Below are positions 1 to 7,385 of a stretch of 64,000 nt of DNA, one piece after another. The stretch is from positions 124,001-188,000 of the forward strand of contig JBGAKR010000001.1 of NCBI GenBank assembly GCA_044224315.1, in the 5' to 3' direction. This stretch comes from JAGXTF01 sp044224315 (GTDB lineage Bacteria > Bacteroidota > Bacteroidia > NS11-12g > UBA955). The translations under genes were made by a program, and so were the position numbers. Numbering within the stretch: the stretch's first letter is position 1; each line of letters begins with the position of its first letter. Under the pieces are notes generated by a model. It had not been told where the DNA came from, searched no databases, and worked only from the letters and a program-made list of their open reading frames with translations.

Positions 1-2
1 AG

Positions 3-413
3 ATTAAGCAGCTTGATTTGGAAAAGATAAAAAGCATTGGCCATAATGTATATGCCCCCGGCAAATGGACCGTGCATGAATTGCTGCAACATATAATTGA
101 TACCGAACGCATTTTTAATTACCGCGCCCTTGCCTTTGCCCGCGGCGAAGCAGCCAACCTGCCCCCGATGGATGAAAACGCCTATAGCGCCAACAGCGGA
201 GCCTCACAGCGCAGTATCGATGATATCGTTTCTGAAATGATTACCGTGCGCAACGCCAGCATAAGTTTATTTAAGAGCTTTACCCCCGAAATGCTGCAAA
301 AAATAGGCACGGCCAACAACACCGAAAACTCTGTATTGGCCCTGGGCTTCTTTCTGGTAGGACACGCCATGCATCATTTGAATGTGATGAGAGAACGATA
401 TTGGGAGTTGTAA
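3..413 (+). CDS. DinB-like four-helix-bundle protein, 5' end missing
   Basis: The reading frame is open from the left edge, so the gene begins upstream of the window and only about 136 C-terminal residues are present. The segment GKWTVHELLQHIIDTE and the late GHAMHHLNV supply the His pattern (one His in an early helix, a His-rich later helix) typical of the DinB_2 superfamily, which holds a divalent metal in a four-helix bundle. Members include damage-inducible proteins and thiol-dependent transferases; the substrate cannot be told from sequence. It ends 18 bp before the next gene on the same strand. A TTG at base 18 could also serve as start, but the open frame before it makes a truncated longer protein more likely. 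Confidence 0.75.
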   Translation: MKQLDLEKIKSIGHNVYAPGKWTVHELLQHIIDTERIFNYRALAFARGEAANLPPMDENAYSANSGASQRSIDDIVSEMITVRNASISLFKSFTPEMLQKIGTANNTENSVLALGFFLVGHAMHHLNVMRERYWEL

Positions 414-431
414 ACGACCAAAACTAAATAC

Positions 432-1154
432 ATGAATAAGAGAATCCCAATCTTTATATTTTTCCTGATTGCGGTAATTATTATTGTAATATTCCTAGTA
501 AAGGGTGATGAACATGTCAAAGAATTAGAGACGTTTGCGAAAGAGGCTATTAAAAAAGAAGATTATAAATCGGCAATTCCATATTTAATTGAACTTAAGG
601 AGCATCAACCTGAGGACCTGAATACCAGCAAATTATTGGCAACTTGCCTTACATTTAACGGGTATAACAAATTGATGCCTTCAGCCTTAAAGGAATTAAA
701 TTTTTATTTAAGTCGGAATCCTAACAATGATTCGATAAGAATTTGTAAATATTTTGTGTGTTTGAAATTAAATAAATTTGATTCCGCCTTAACAGAAATT
801 AATAAACTGGTTATAAAAGACACCCTAAATATGAATTTGCTTTATTGGAAAGCCAATATTCTTTTATTGCTGCATCAGTATAAGGCGGCACTCAATATAT
901 ATACAAAAATATATAAATCTAGACATAACCAATTCCTATTGTATTCTAGTTATATTGGAATTATTACTTCCAAATATTTTGATGGAAATTTTGAAGGCGC
1001 ATGGTGGGATAGTGCATTTTTGGAATTCGAGGGATTCGAAAAAAACCCTGCACTTGTGCAACAAATTTCTAACAGAACATTGACCTTTGAATACGTAAAT
1101 CCTGTGCATCTATTAAAATCACCAAATGATGTATACATGATATTGAAACATTAA
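432..1154 (+). CDS. Membrane-anchored TPR-like protein
   Basis: This 240-residue protein has one N-terminal hydrophobic segment (about residues 5-23) followed by Lys, so it is either a signal anchor or an uncleaved signal with the bulk of the protein in the periplasm. The rest is a run of helical pairs with the spacing of tetratricopeptide repeats (for example EDYKSAIPYLIELKEHQPED and later FDSALTEINKLV, YKAALNIYTKIY), which usually serve as protein-protein docking surfaces. The gene looks more A+T-rich than its neighbours. It follows the DinB-like gene by 18 bp and may share its transcript. No enzymatic motif is visible and the partner is unknown. Confidence 0.65.
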   Translation: MNKRIPIFIFFLIAVIIIVIFLVKGDEHVKELETFAKEAIKKEDYKSAIPYLIELKEHQPEDLNTSKLLATCLTFNGYNKLMPSALKELNFYLSRNPNNDSIRICKYFVCLKLNKFDSALTEINKLVIKDTLNMNLLYWKANILLLLHQYKAALNIYTKIYKSRHNQFLLYSSYIGIITSKYFDGNFEGAWWDSAFLEFEGFEKNPALVQQISNRTLTFEYVNPVHLLKSPNDVYMILKH

Positions 1155-1306
1155 GAGAACTTCTGACATTATTCATACTTGGTAGTTCCGGCTCTTTATT
1201 CTGTAAACTATAAAAGTCTGTCAATCTCTTAACTGCTAATAACCACATAGTTCACAGTAGTTTTAAAACAAAGAAAACATAGGATACTAAAGGCTGCGCT
1301 TTTATA

Positions 1307-1334
1307 ATTGTGAATTGTGAATTATAAATTGTGA
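1307..1334. repeat. Heptamer tandem array ATTGTGA x4
   Basis: Four consecutive 7-bp units occur: ATTGTGA, ATTGTGA, ATTATAA, ATTGTGA. Three are identical and one differs at two positions. Confidence 0.85.
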
Positions 1335-1421
1335 ATGCTTGCCCGAACCAGAATGGGGCGGAGAGCAGCTATTTTTATACTTAAATATTTTATAATGAAA
1401 TAATTTAATTAATCAAAAAAA

Positions 1422-1463
1422 ACTATGTGTACTATGCCGCTGTTTACTATGCGCACTATGTGT
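1422..1463. repeat. ACTATGNNN interspersed repeat units
   Basis: ACTATG-core nonamers start at 1422, 1431, 1446 and 1455 (spacings 9, 15, 9); the first and last are both ACTATGTGT. An inverted, partly degenerate relative (CATAGT then CAGTAG) is at 1246-1260, so the two could pair across about 160 bp. Confidence 0.7.
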
Positions 1464-1507
1464 TTTGGGCTGTTAAAATGCGCACTAATTTTGGCATTCT
1501 TTTTCCG

Positions 1508-1533
1508 TTGAATAATTTGTCTATTGAATAATT
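1508..1533. repeat. Direct 10-mer repeat TTGAATAATT
   Basis: TTGAATAATT occurs at 1508-1517 and again at 1524-1533, a period of 16 bp; the flanking bases (TTGTC versus TAGTC) are similar too. Confidence 0.7.
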
Positions 1534-1637
1534 AGTCGCTGCGGGACATGAATACGTATGATTGGCAGTTCAACTGTCGCCTCCCCCGCCTCAGAAGCAG
1601 TCGCCCGCCTGGCAATGCCATTCGGGTAAAGGCAAGC

Positions 1638-1658
1638 CTGCTCCCTGCACCCTGCTCC
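1638..1658. repeat. Heptamer tandem array CTGCTCC x3
   Basis: Three 7-bp units: CTGCTCC, CTGCACC, CTGCTCC. Confidence 0.8.
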
Positions 1659-1676
1659 CTATTGACGGCTGTTGCT

Positions 1677-1697
1677 ATTCCCCATTCCCCATTCCCT
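1677..1697. repeat. Heptamer tandem array ATTCCCC x3
   Basis: Three 7-bp units: ATTCCCC, ATTCCCC, ATTCCCT. The array ends 5 bp before the stop codon of the minus-strand serine hydrolase gene. Confidence 0.85.
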
Positions 1698-1702
1698 ATA
1701 AG

Positions 1703-2797
1703 CTATTTCAACATCTCCACCATTTCCCTGGTGCTCAAAAATGGCCCATACACATTATTGGTAAGCACCACATAGCATTTATCTTCGTCTAAACAACGCC
1801 AGTAATAGGTGCGGAAACCCTTCCACCAGCCGTTGTGAAATACCCATTTTTTACCGTCAATCCATTTCATACGCCAACCCAATCCGTAAAATCCACCGTC
1901 CATATTGGTGGCTACCTGGGGGCTCCACATGAGGTCTTTGGTGCCCTGGTGCAAAATATCGTTGGTGCGCAAAATCCGATCCAGCAAAAACATTTCTACG
2001 GTATTGGAATACACACCCTTATCGCCGGTGGTGCCATTGTGCGGAATGTCGCCAAAAATCCGACGATTGTCATATCCGCCCACCGGATAATCCTTCAGCG
2101 GAATGCTGTCATAATTGCAAATATGGGTGTATTTCATACCCGCGGGTTGGAAAATATTTAGCTCGGCGTATTTCCTGAAATCCAGGCAGGTAATGTTCTC
2201 TACAATTAATGCCAGTAAGGCAAAATTGGTATTGGAATACTCATGGTATTTACCGGGTTGGCCAAAAGCATTATACGGCTGTAGATTTAATTGATTTACC
2301 ACATCGCTGTTTTTCATGTGGGTGCCGGGCAAGGGCCAATAGGAGGCCGGAAAATAAAAATAATCGGGCAATCCACTCATATGGCACAGCAGGTTGCGTA
2401 TGGTAAGGTTTCGCCGGTCTAAATTGGGAATATACCAATGCACCGAATCGTCGATATTCAGCAATCCATCCTGGTGCAATTGCAAAACAGCAATGCCCGT
2501 AATGGTTTTACTTACCGATGCCAGTTGAAACAAATCATCATCAATCAGCGTATCGCCTTTTTCAAACGAGGCCATACCCATGGAACCCTGAAACAGGCTG
2601 TCGTTTTTAAAAAACAAAAAACTGCCATTAAAAATCCCACTCTTAAAATTGCGTTCGAAATACAGCTGAATTTTACACTCGGTACTATCACTGAATCGCT
2701 TGTATTTTTTTAAATCATAATGCCGGTTTGGCGGCCATGCCAAGGCTGACTGGGTGAAAAAAATGAATACACAAAAAATACGAAAATGCCGCACCAT
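1703..2797 (-). CDS. Secreted serine hydrolase, beta-lactamase class C family
   Basis: The 364-residue protein begins with a signal peptide (residues 1-20, ending SALA). It carries the class C/penicillin-binding catalytic set: SVSK at residues 94-97 (nucleophile Ser94, Lys97), the YSN triad at 187-189, and HNG at 321-323 in place of KTG. That last variant is typical of the broad serine hydrolase/esterase/D-aminopeptidase branch rather than true beta-lactamases. The likely site is the periplasm or cell surface and the substrate is unknown. It stands alone, converging on the repeat region. Confidence is high for the family and low for the reaction. Confidence 0.85.
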   Translation of the reverse strand: MVRHFRIFCVFIFFTQSALAWPPNRHYDLKKYKRFSDSTECKIQLYFERNFKSGIFNGSFLFFKNDSLFQGSMGMASFEKGDTLIDDDLFQLASVSKTITGIAVLQLHQDGLLNIDDSVHWYIPNLDRRNLTIRNLLCHMSGLPDYFYFPASYWPLPGTHMKNSDVVNQLNLQPYNAFGQPGKYHEYSNTNFALLALIVENITCLDFRKYAELNIFQPAGMKYTHICNYDSIPLKDYPVGGYDNRRIFGDIPHNGTTGDKGVYSNTVEMFLLDRILRTNDILHQGTKDLMWSPQVATNMDGGFYGLGWRMKWIDGKKWVFHNGWWKGFRTYYWRCLDEDKCYVVLTNNVYGPFLSTREMVEMLK

Positions 2798-2933
2798 GCA
2801 AATTTAGTCTAACTTTATAACGCCAAAATCATACCCGTCTTGCATTTTGCCCACAGAAAAAACATGTGTCCGATTTAGGGCATACCTCAAAATCCAGACT
2901 TAATGCCGGTTTTAAAATTAAAAATTGGCTTTA

Positions 2934-3539
2934 CTAAGGTACCCCAATATACTTATGGGTTTGCAGGGAAATATGCCATTGTGGATGGGCTTTAACGTAG
3001 TCAATAATCAGGGGCATAATTTTATCGCGCTTGTCCCACTCGGGTTGTAACAAAAGTTTACAGCCCGGCTTTACCTGTGTTAAAAAAGATTCGGCCCACT
3101 CAAAATCCGATTTATTAAACACCACCACCTTCAATTCGTCGGCTTTAATCAACTCGCTTGGTACCGGAAATTTGAATTTCTTTGGCGAAAGGGTGATCCA
3201 GTCAAAATCACCCACTACCGGATAAGCGGCCGAGGTTTCGATATGTACCCTTAGATTAAGGGCATGCATGGCCTGGGTTAGTGCAGTTAAATCGTACATG
3301 GCCGGCTCCCCTCCGGTAATTACGGCCAGTCCGCAGCCCGACTCAGCGGCATTGCGGGCCAGCTCATCTACCGAAATGGAAGGATAGGCAGTGGCGTCCC
3401 AACTCTCTTTCACATCGCACCACACACAGCCCACATCGCAGCCAGCCAGACGGATGAAATATGCAGGTACACCGGCAAAAGCACCTTCGCCCTGTATGGT
3501 ATAGAATTGCTCCATCACGGGGAGCAGCAGCCCGTTCAT
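2934..3539 (-). CDS. queE: 7-carboxy-7-deazaguanine synthase QueE
   Basis: This is a 201-residue radical-SAM enzyme of queuosine biosynthesis, converting 6-carboxy-tetrahydropterin to 7-carboxy-7-deazaguanine. The N-terminal FYTIQGEGAFAGVPAYFIR and Cys34-x3-Cys38-x2-Cys41 (GCDVGCVWC) give the substrate-binding start and the [4Fe-4S] site, and TGGEP is the SAM-binding glycine motif. The spacing C-x3-C-x2-C matches short QueE types. It lies 1 bp downstream of the folD stop codon and is almost certainly co-transcribed with it, a link between two pterin/folate-related pathways. Met9 is an alternative start. Confidence 0.93.
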   Translation of the reverse strand: MNGLLLPVMEQFYTIQGEGAFAGVPAYFIRLAGCDVGCVWCDVKESWDATAYPSISVDELARNAAESGCGLAVITGGEPAMYDLTALTQAMHALNLRVHIETSAAYPVVGDFDWITLSPKKFKFPVPSELIKADELKVVVFNKSDFEWAESFLTQVKPGCKLLLQPEWDKRDKIMPLIIDYVKAHPQWHISLQTHKYIGVP

Positions 3540-3540
3540 T

Positions 3541-4434
3541 TTATGCAGTTTGAGCAGCCAGCATGGCTTTGCGGGCTTTCAGGGTATTTACCAATAGGCC
3601 GGCAATGGTCATAGGGCCAACACCACCTGGTACCGGAGTAATGGCACCTGCAACCGGCTCAACGGTGGCAAAATCTACATCGCCACATAAGCGCCAACCT
3701 GCTTTCTTGCTCGCATCATCTACACGGGTGGTTCCTACATCAATCACCACAGCACCGGGTTTTATCATATCACCGGTAATAAAGCCGGGCTTGCCTATGG
3801 CAGCTACCAAAATATCGGCCTGGCGGGTGTATGAAGGCAGATCCACGGTTTTGCTATGCACCACAGTTACAGTAGCATTGCCTGTAGGTCCAGGATTGGA
3901 AAGCATAATGCTCATGGGGCGGCCCACTATGTTACTGCGACCTACCACTACCACATGTTTGCCGGAAGTTTCGATTCCGTAATGTTCCAGAATCAGGGTA
4001 ATGCCATATGGTGTGGCGGGTTTAACCCCATCAGCGCCTTTGGTAAGTTTACCAATATTTACATCGTGAAACCCATCCACATCCTTATTGGGGGCAATGG
4101 CCAGGGTTACGCGGTTTTCATCAATATGTTTGGGCAATGGCAATTGCACTATCAGCCCATCGATTTGGGGATCGTTGTTGATTTCTTCAACTTTGGCCAA
4201 CAATTCAGCCTCGGTAATGGTATCCGGATAACGAATTACAGAGCCCAGAAATCCTACTTCGTGCGAGGCTTTTTCTTTGGCCCCAACATAGGTTTGACTT
4301 CCACCATCGTTGCCAACCAAAATAGCCACAAGGTGCGGTGGACGCTGACCGCCGGAAACCATTGCATCTACTTCGCGCTTAAGTGTATCTTTTATTGCCG
4401 CTGAAACTTCGCGGCCATCCAGAATTTTTGCCAT
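3541..4434 (-). CDS. folD: Bifunctional methylenetetrahydrofolate dehydrogenase/cyclohydrolase FolD
   Basis: FolD interconverts 5,10-methylene-THF, 5,10-methenyl-THF and 10-formyl-THF in the cytoplasm. The protein (297 residues from this start) shows YVGAKEKAS with the catalytic Lys, QLPLPKHID, PATPYGI, the NAD(P)-binding GRSNIVGRPMS, and the C-terminal PVPGGVGPMT. The frame extends upstream to 4491, but MAKILDGREV at 4434 is the conventional N-terminus, and a TATATTTG promoter element at 4441-4448 overlaps the extension, so 4434 is chosen. It is first gene of a tight folD-queE pair. Confidence 0.95.
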   Translation of the reverse strand: MAKILDGREVSAAIKDTLKREVDAMVSGGQRPPHLVAILVGNDGGSQTYVGAKEKASHEVGFLGSVIRYPDTITEAELLAKVEEINNDPQIDGLIVQLPLPKHIDENRVTLAIAPNKDVDGFHDVNIGKLTKGADGVKPATPYGITLILEHYGIETSGKHVVVVGRSNIVGRPMSIMLSNPGPTGNATVTVVHSKTVDLPSYTRQADILVAAIGKPGFITGDMIKPGAVVIDVGTTRVDDASKKAGWRLCGDVDFATVEPVAGAITPVPGGVGPMTIAGLLVNTLKARKAMLAAQTA

Positions 4435-4727
4435 ATGGGGCAAATATACAACCCAAATCCGAGGCTTAAAATCCCAGATGCATCTATCCATGGCAAATAC
4501 AAAAATTTACCTGCCTGGCTACTAGCTGGTATGTAAAGGTATGTAAAGGTTATTTAAAAGTATAGATGCGGTAATAGTTATTTGTTACAAAGCCGATATA
4601 AAACCGATATGAACTTGATCCATAGACTTTGTCAGAAAATACAAATTATTTACTGGACTGTTATCTAATACCAAGGTACAAAAAATGGTCTAAATAACAA
4701 AGCGATTCATGCATTTTTTGAACCAAA
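4435..4727. other. Intergenic region with two short direct repeats
   Basis: Apart from the folD promoter element I see no gene. Two 2-copy repeats are present: GGTATGTAAA at 4528-4537 and 4538-4547, and CCGATAT-containing 11-mers at 4593-4603 and 4604-4614. No function is evident. Confidence 0.5.
4441..4448 (-). promoter_or_regulatory. Candidate -7 element of folD
   Basis: On the minus strand this reads TATATTTG, matching the Bacteroidota -7 consensus TAnnTTTG, and is followed by CCCC. Only 6 nt separate it from the folD start codon, so the mRNA would be leaderless or nearly so. Confidence 0.5.
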
Positions 4728-5525
4728 TCAGTGGGTAAAATACCCTGCCGTGGAAACGGTGCGGGGTGCATTTTTATTCACCTCCACTACCTTCCAGTCC
4801 ATCACCATGGAATTGTCTTTCTGCACGGAGGTCATTTCCATCATCATGCCTTTATACACTGAAGGCCAGGCAACGTTTTGTTCCTGGGCGCGTATGCCTC
4901 TGTTAAACTTACTTACCATAGCACCCGCATCCTGGGTAAACCAGAAAGTATAATTTGCTTTGTCAGTTTCGCTGGTGTATTCCTCGCAAACAAAGCCGCA
5001 AATGGTTTTGGTTTTACCGGTTTTTACCATCTTTTTAAATGTGTTTTTGGCGGTGTCTTTGGCTTGCATCTTTTTTACGAAAGCAGGTATATCCTTGTCT
5101 TTAAAACTGTTACACATGCCATTCTTTTTTTCCCCGTTTGTAAACAACATAACCATCGTAGAGTCGGCAATATTGCGAATGCCAAAACTTTGATTTCCCT
5201 CATTTTTTTGGTGGCTGTTTTCCAGCATTTCAAAACCTACATAATTGCCACTATCGTCAAACAAATAGCGGTTTTTCATTCGGGTAGTATCTCTACCGGT
5301 TCTCACAGATACCATGGTTACAAGCAGGTTGCTGCTAAATTTATACTCGGGTTTTGCCGTGCATGAGCTGCGCATAAAGGCTGCCATACCCGCCATGCGG
5401 GCGCTGTCGCTAGATTTTCTGTTTCCTTTAGCGTTGCCTTTTCCGCCATTTCCAGGTTGGGCGGCTATACTTCCGCATAGAATAACTGCGGTTGATAATA
5501 CCAGGGTTTTAATTCTTGCTTTCAT
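4728..5525 (-). CDS. Secreted DUF4412-like protein
   Basis: The 265-residue protein has a signal peptide (residues 1-22, ending SIAAQ) followed by a low-complexity Gly/Asn/Lys stretch. The remainder resembles Bacteroidota DUF4412-type periplasmic proteins: a beta-rich domain that includes GKTKTICGFVCEEYTSETD and a late YTFWFT, the usual hallmark near the C-terminal third. Function of the family is not established. It stands alone, with about 330 bp of non-coding DNA upstream. Confidence 0.6.
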   Translation of the reverse strand: MKARIKTLVLSTAVILCGSIAAQPGNGGKGNAKGNRKSSDSARMAGMAAFMRSSCTAKPEYKFSSNLLVTMVSVRTGRDTTRMKNRYLFDDSGNYVGFEMLENSHQKNEGNQSFGIRNIADSTMVMLFTNGEKKNGMCNSFKDKDIPAFVKKMQAKDTAKNTFKKMVKTGKTKTICGFVCEEYTSETDKANYTFWFTQDAGAMVSKFNRGIRAQEQNVAWPSVYKGMMMEMTSVQKDNSMVMDWKVVEVNKNAPRTVSTAGYFTH

Positions 5526-5833
5526 GGATTTGATGAGTCAAATTTCGCTAAAAAAAATGGTATACTGGGTATTAAATTCATTTACCTTAAAAATAACAAC
5601 CTGTTTTTAAGTATTAAGTTATTATGATTAAAAACAAACCGGATAAATTCAACTGTTATGACTGGCAATATATTTAAAGAATATAACACCCAAATTCCTC
5701 CTAATTCTCTGCATTTCCCAAACAAGCCATTTTGAAGAGAGCCTGACTTCATCTACATCTGCATTTGTAAACTATTTTTTTACTAAATTAAAGTCTAATA
5801 TTTAGCATAAGCCTTCTAGGGCTAATCACTTTA
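5526..5833. other. Intergenic region, A+T-rich
   Basis: This divergent spacer between the DUF4412-like gene and the GHKL-ATPase gene shows nothing beyond A+T-rich sequence; the plus-strand promoter candidate at its right end is listed separately. Confidence 0.5.
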
Positions 5834-5856
5834 TTGAAATCTATACCGTAAATTTG
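5834..5856 (+). promoter_or_regulatory. Candidate promoter of the GHKL-ATPase gene
   Basis: TAAATTTG at 5849-5856 fits the -7 consensus, with TTG 12 bp upstream at 5834-5836. It overlaps a possible GTG start at 5856, which argues for the ATG at 5883 as the real start. The adjoining DUF4325 gene has the same TAAATTTGTGA, also 26 nt before its ATG. Confidence 0.5.
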
Positions 5857-5882
5857 TGAAACCCATAATTTGTAACGCGCAA

Positions 5883-6791
5883 ATGATTTACCAGCTGCCC
5901 GACAGGACCTATGATAATTTTGGTTCACCTTTGAATATCCTATCGCAGTTTGCATTTCAATTTCACCACGATGGGACCAATGAACCCGCATTTTTTGATT
6001 TATCTAGGGTTAAGTTCATCAGCCCACTTTTACTTTGTGGGATTTCAGCTCTGTGCGACCAAATTATTGAAACAGGCACAGAAGTAAAAATAAATAGTGG
6101 CGAAGGGATTAGCGACTACCTTGAGACAATTTGTTTCTACGCTGGATTAAATCCGCACAATTTCAGTCTTACTGAGCTCGATGATAAGCTTAAATCATTT
6201 CATAACAAAACATATTTACCCATCACCATTTTTCCTGTGTCAACTAATCCCACTAATATACAAATTCGAGAAAAAACCCTATCTTCCATCAATCAAATAT
6301 TAAAAGCTCAATTAAATCTATCAGGCGACATCCAAAACGCAATATTTTATTTAGTAAGTGAACTTAGTCAAAATGTTTCAGACCACTCAGGTGCGAAATT
6401 CGGGAAAATCATGGCCCAATTTTACCCTTCTAAGAATTATTTGGATTTATGTATTGTGGATTCCGGTAAAGGATTTTTTAAATCATTTTTGGAGAATGGA
6501 AGGCTTCGTCCAGATAATCATTTGGACGCCTTAAACCTTGCTTTAATGGGAGAGTCTACAAAGGATAATGCTATTACACGCGGATTTGGAATTTCAACTT
6601 CACGAAAAATGCTTGTGGAAGGTCTGAAGGGTAAAATATTTATTTGGTCCGGCGATGCTTTCTACTACCGCGATCTAGAACGTGAAGAAATCGTACATAG
6701 CATAGGCAATATTTGGAACGGTTGTTACATAGCACTGCGAATTCCAACATTGAACGTTAAAAATTTTCATTTTTATGACTTTCTTGAATAA
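5883..6791 (+). CDS. STAS-like / GHKL (histidine-kinase-type) ATPase fusion
   Basis: From this ATG the protein has 302 residues. Residues about 30-90 look like a STAS-type fold (PAFFDLSRVKFISPLLL resembles the conserved core strand and helix). Residues about 145-260 carry the GHKL ATP-binding boxes: Glu160 and Asn164 in SELSQNVSDH (N box), Asp193-x-Gly195-x-Gly197 in VDSGKGF (G1), and RGFGIST at 233-239 (G2). There is no histidine-phosphorylation domain, so it resembles an anti-sigma/RsbW-like kinase or switch ATPase, not a sensor kinase. It precedes a DUF4325 STAS-like gene by 70 bp with a matching promoter. The gene is visibly A+T-rich. The pairing suggests a partner-switching module; its target is unknown. 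Confidence 0.75.
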   Translation: MIYQLPDRTYDNFGSPLNILSQFAFQFHHDGTNEPAFFDLSRVKFISPLLLCGISALCDQIIETGTEVKINSGEGISDYLETICFYAGLNPHNFSLTELDDKLKSFHNKTYLPITIFPVSTNPTNIQIREKTLSSINQILKAQLNLSGDIQNAIFYLVSELSQNVSDHSGAKFGKIMAQFYPSKNYLDLCIVDSGKGFFKSFLENGRLRPDNHLDALNLALMGESTKDNAITRGFGISTSRKMLVEGLKGKIFIWSGDAFYYRDLEREEIVHSIGNIWNGCYIALRIPTLNVKNFHFYDFLE

Positions 6792-6803
6792 ATGGTATAA
6801 GAA

Positions 6804-6835
6804 TTGTTAATTATAATTAACTTTGACTAAATTTG
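6804..6835 (+). promoter_or_regulatory. Candidate promoter of the DUF4325 gene
   Basis: TTG at 6804-6806, a 21-bp spacer and TAAATTTG at 6828-6835 match the Bacteroidota consensus TTG-N(about 19-21)-TAnnTTTG. The ATG is 26 nt downstream, so the gene can be transcribed independently of the ATPase gene. Confidence 0.6.
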
Positions 6836-6861
6836 TGATAGCATACTAAAAACTTAGATTG

Positions 6862-7221
6862 ATGAACTTGATTCACAAAATATCGTTTTCAAATAACTTT
6901 GGCAACTCACTAAGTACTCGCGAGGCTGTCGACAATCTGTTTAACGATGTAAAACTTATGCATTTTGATATCCTTGAATTAGACTTTTCAAAAATAGATT
7001 TTGTATCTCGATCATTTGCAGATCAATTAATAAAACAATTAAATAACCTAAATGAGCATTCGCCGTTCAAATTGGTTATACTAAATGCGTCTAAAGAGAT
7101 TATAGAAGTACTTAATGCGGTTGAAAGAACACAGGTGAAAATTGAGAGAACTAAACCTCAAGTTCAAAACATCAGATTAACGAGTCGAGAAGACATTGCT
7201 GAATATCTACAGGCCTTATAA
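6862..7221 (+). CDS. STAS-like DUF4325 protein
   Basis: A 119-residue protein with the DUF4325 hallmark: LELDFSKIDFVSRSFADQL around residues 33-51, where the strand-turn-helix of a STAS fold places Ser residues at the position phosphorylated in SpoIIAA/RsbV-type proteins. The C-terminal part (FKLVILNASKEIIEVLNAV) fits the next strand and helix. I infer a binding partner or phosphorylation substrate of the upstream GHKL ATPase. An in-frame TTG lies immediately before the chosen ATG. A terminator at 7335-7361 follows. Confidence 0.75.
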   Translation: MNLIHKISFSNNFGNSLSTREAVDNLFNDVKLMHFDILELDFSKIDFVSRSFADQLIKQLNNLNEHSPFKLVILNASKEIIEVLNAVERTQVKIERTKPQVQNIRLTSREDIAEYLQAL

Positions 7222-7334
7222 GTAGATACTCCTGTTTTTACAAATCCTTAAGTACTGCATTTATACTCATAAATGCAGCGATTCAATACTAAGTTAATTA
7301 TGTATTCCATGGGCGTAAATTAAATTTGGCCATA

Positions 7335-7361
7335 AAAAAAACCGCCTTGCAGCGGTTTTTT
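7335..7361. terminator. Bidirectional intrinsic terminator
   Basis: A-tract, CCGC, loop CTTGCA, GCGG, T-tract; the A and T runs extend the stem and give a U-tract in both directions. It serves the converging DUF4325 and dnaN genes. Confidence 0.8.
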
Positions 7362-7385
7362 AAAGATTATTAAACCTTGTTGAGC

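Larger units (their letters stand above)
1155..1702. other. Repeat-rich convergent intergenic region
   Basis: This 548-bp gap lies between two converging genes and holds no convincing gene. It is packed with short repeats, annotated separately: three heptamer tandem arrays, a set of ACTATG-core units, and a direct 10-mer repeat. CATAGT-type sequences at 1246-1260 are inverted relatives of the ACTATG units near 1422-1463. Short reading frames at 1548-1792 run through the repeats and resemble no protein I know. Confidence 0.7.

Noticed and set aside
1240..1700. A CRISPR array
   Set aside because: Repeat units are 7-9 bp and tandem with no spacers of uniform length, and no cas genes are in the window.
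1548..1792. Two overlapping plus-strand reading frames of about 75 residues in the repeat region
   Set aside because: They run through tandem repeats, show Pro/Ser-rich translation without a recognisable motif, and have no promoter or ribosome site.
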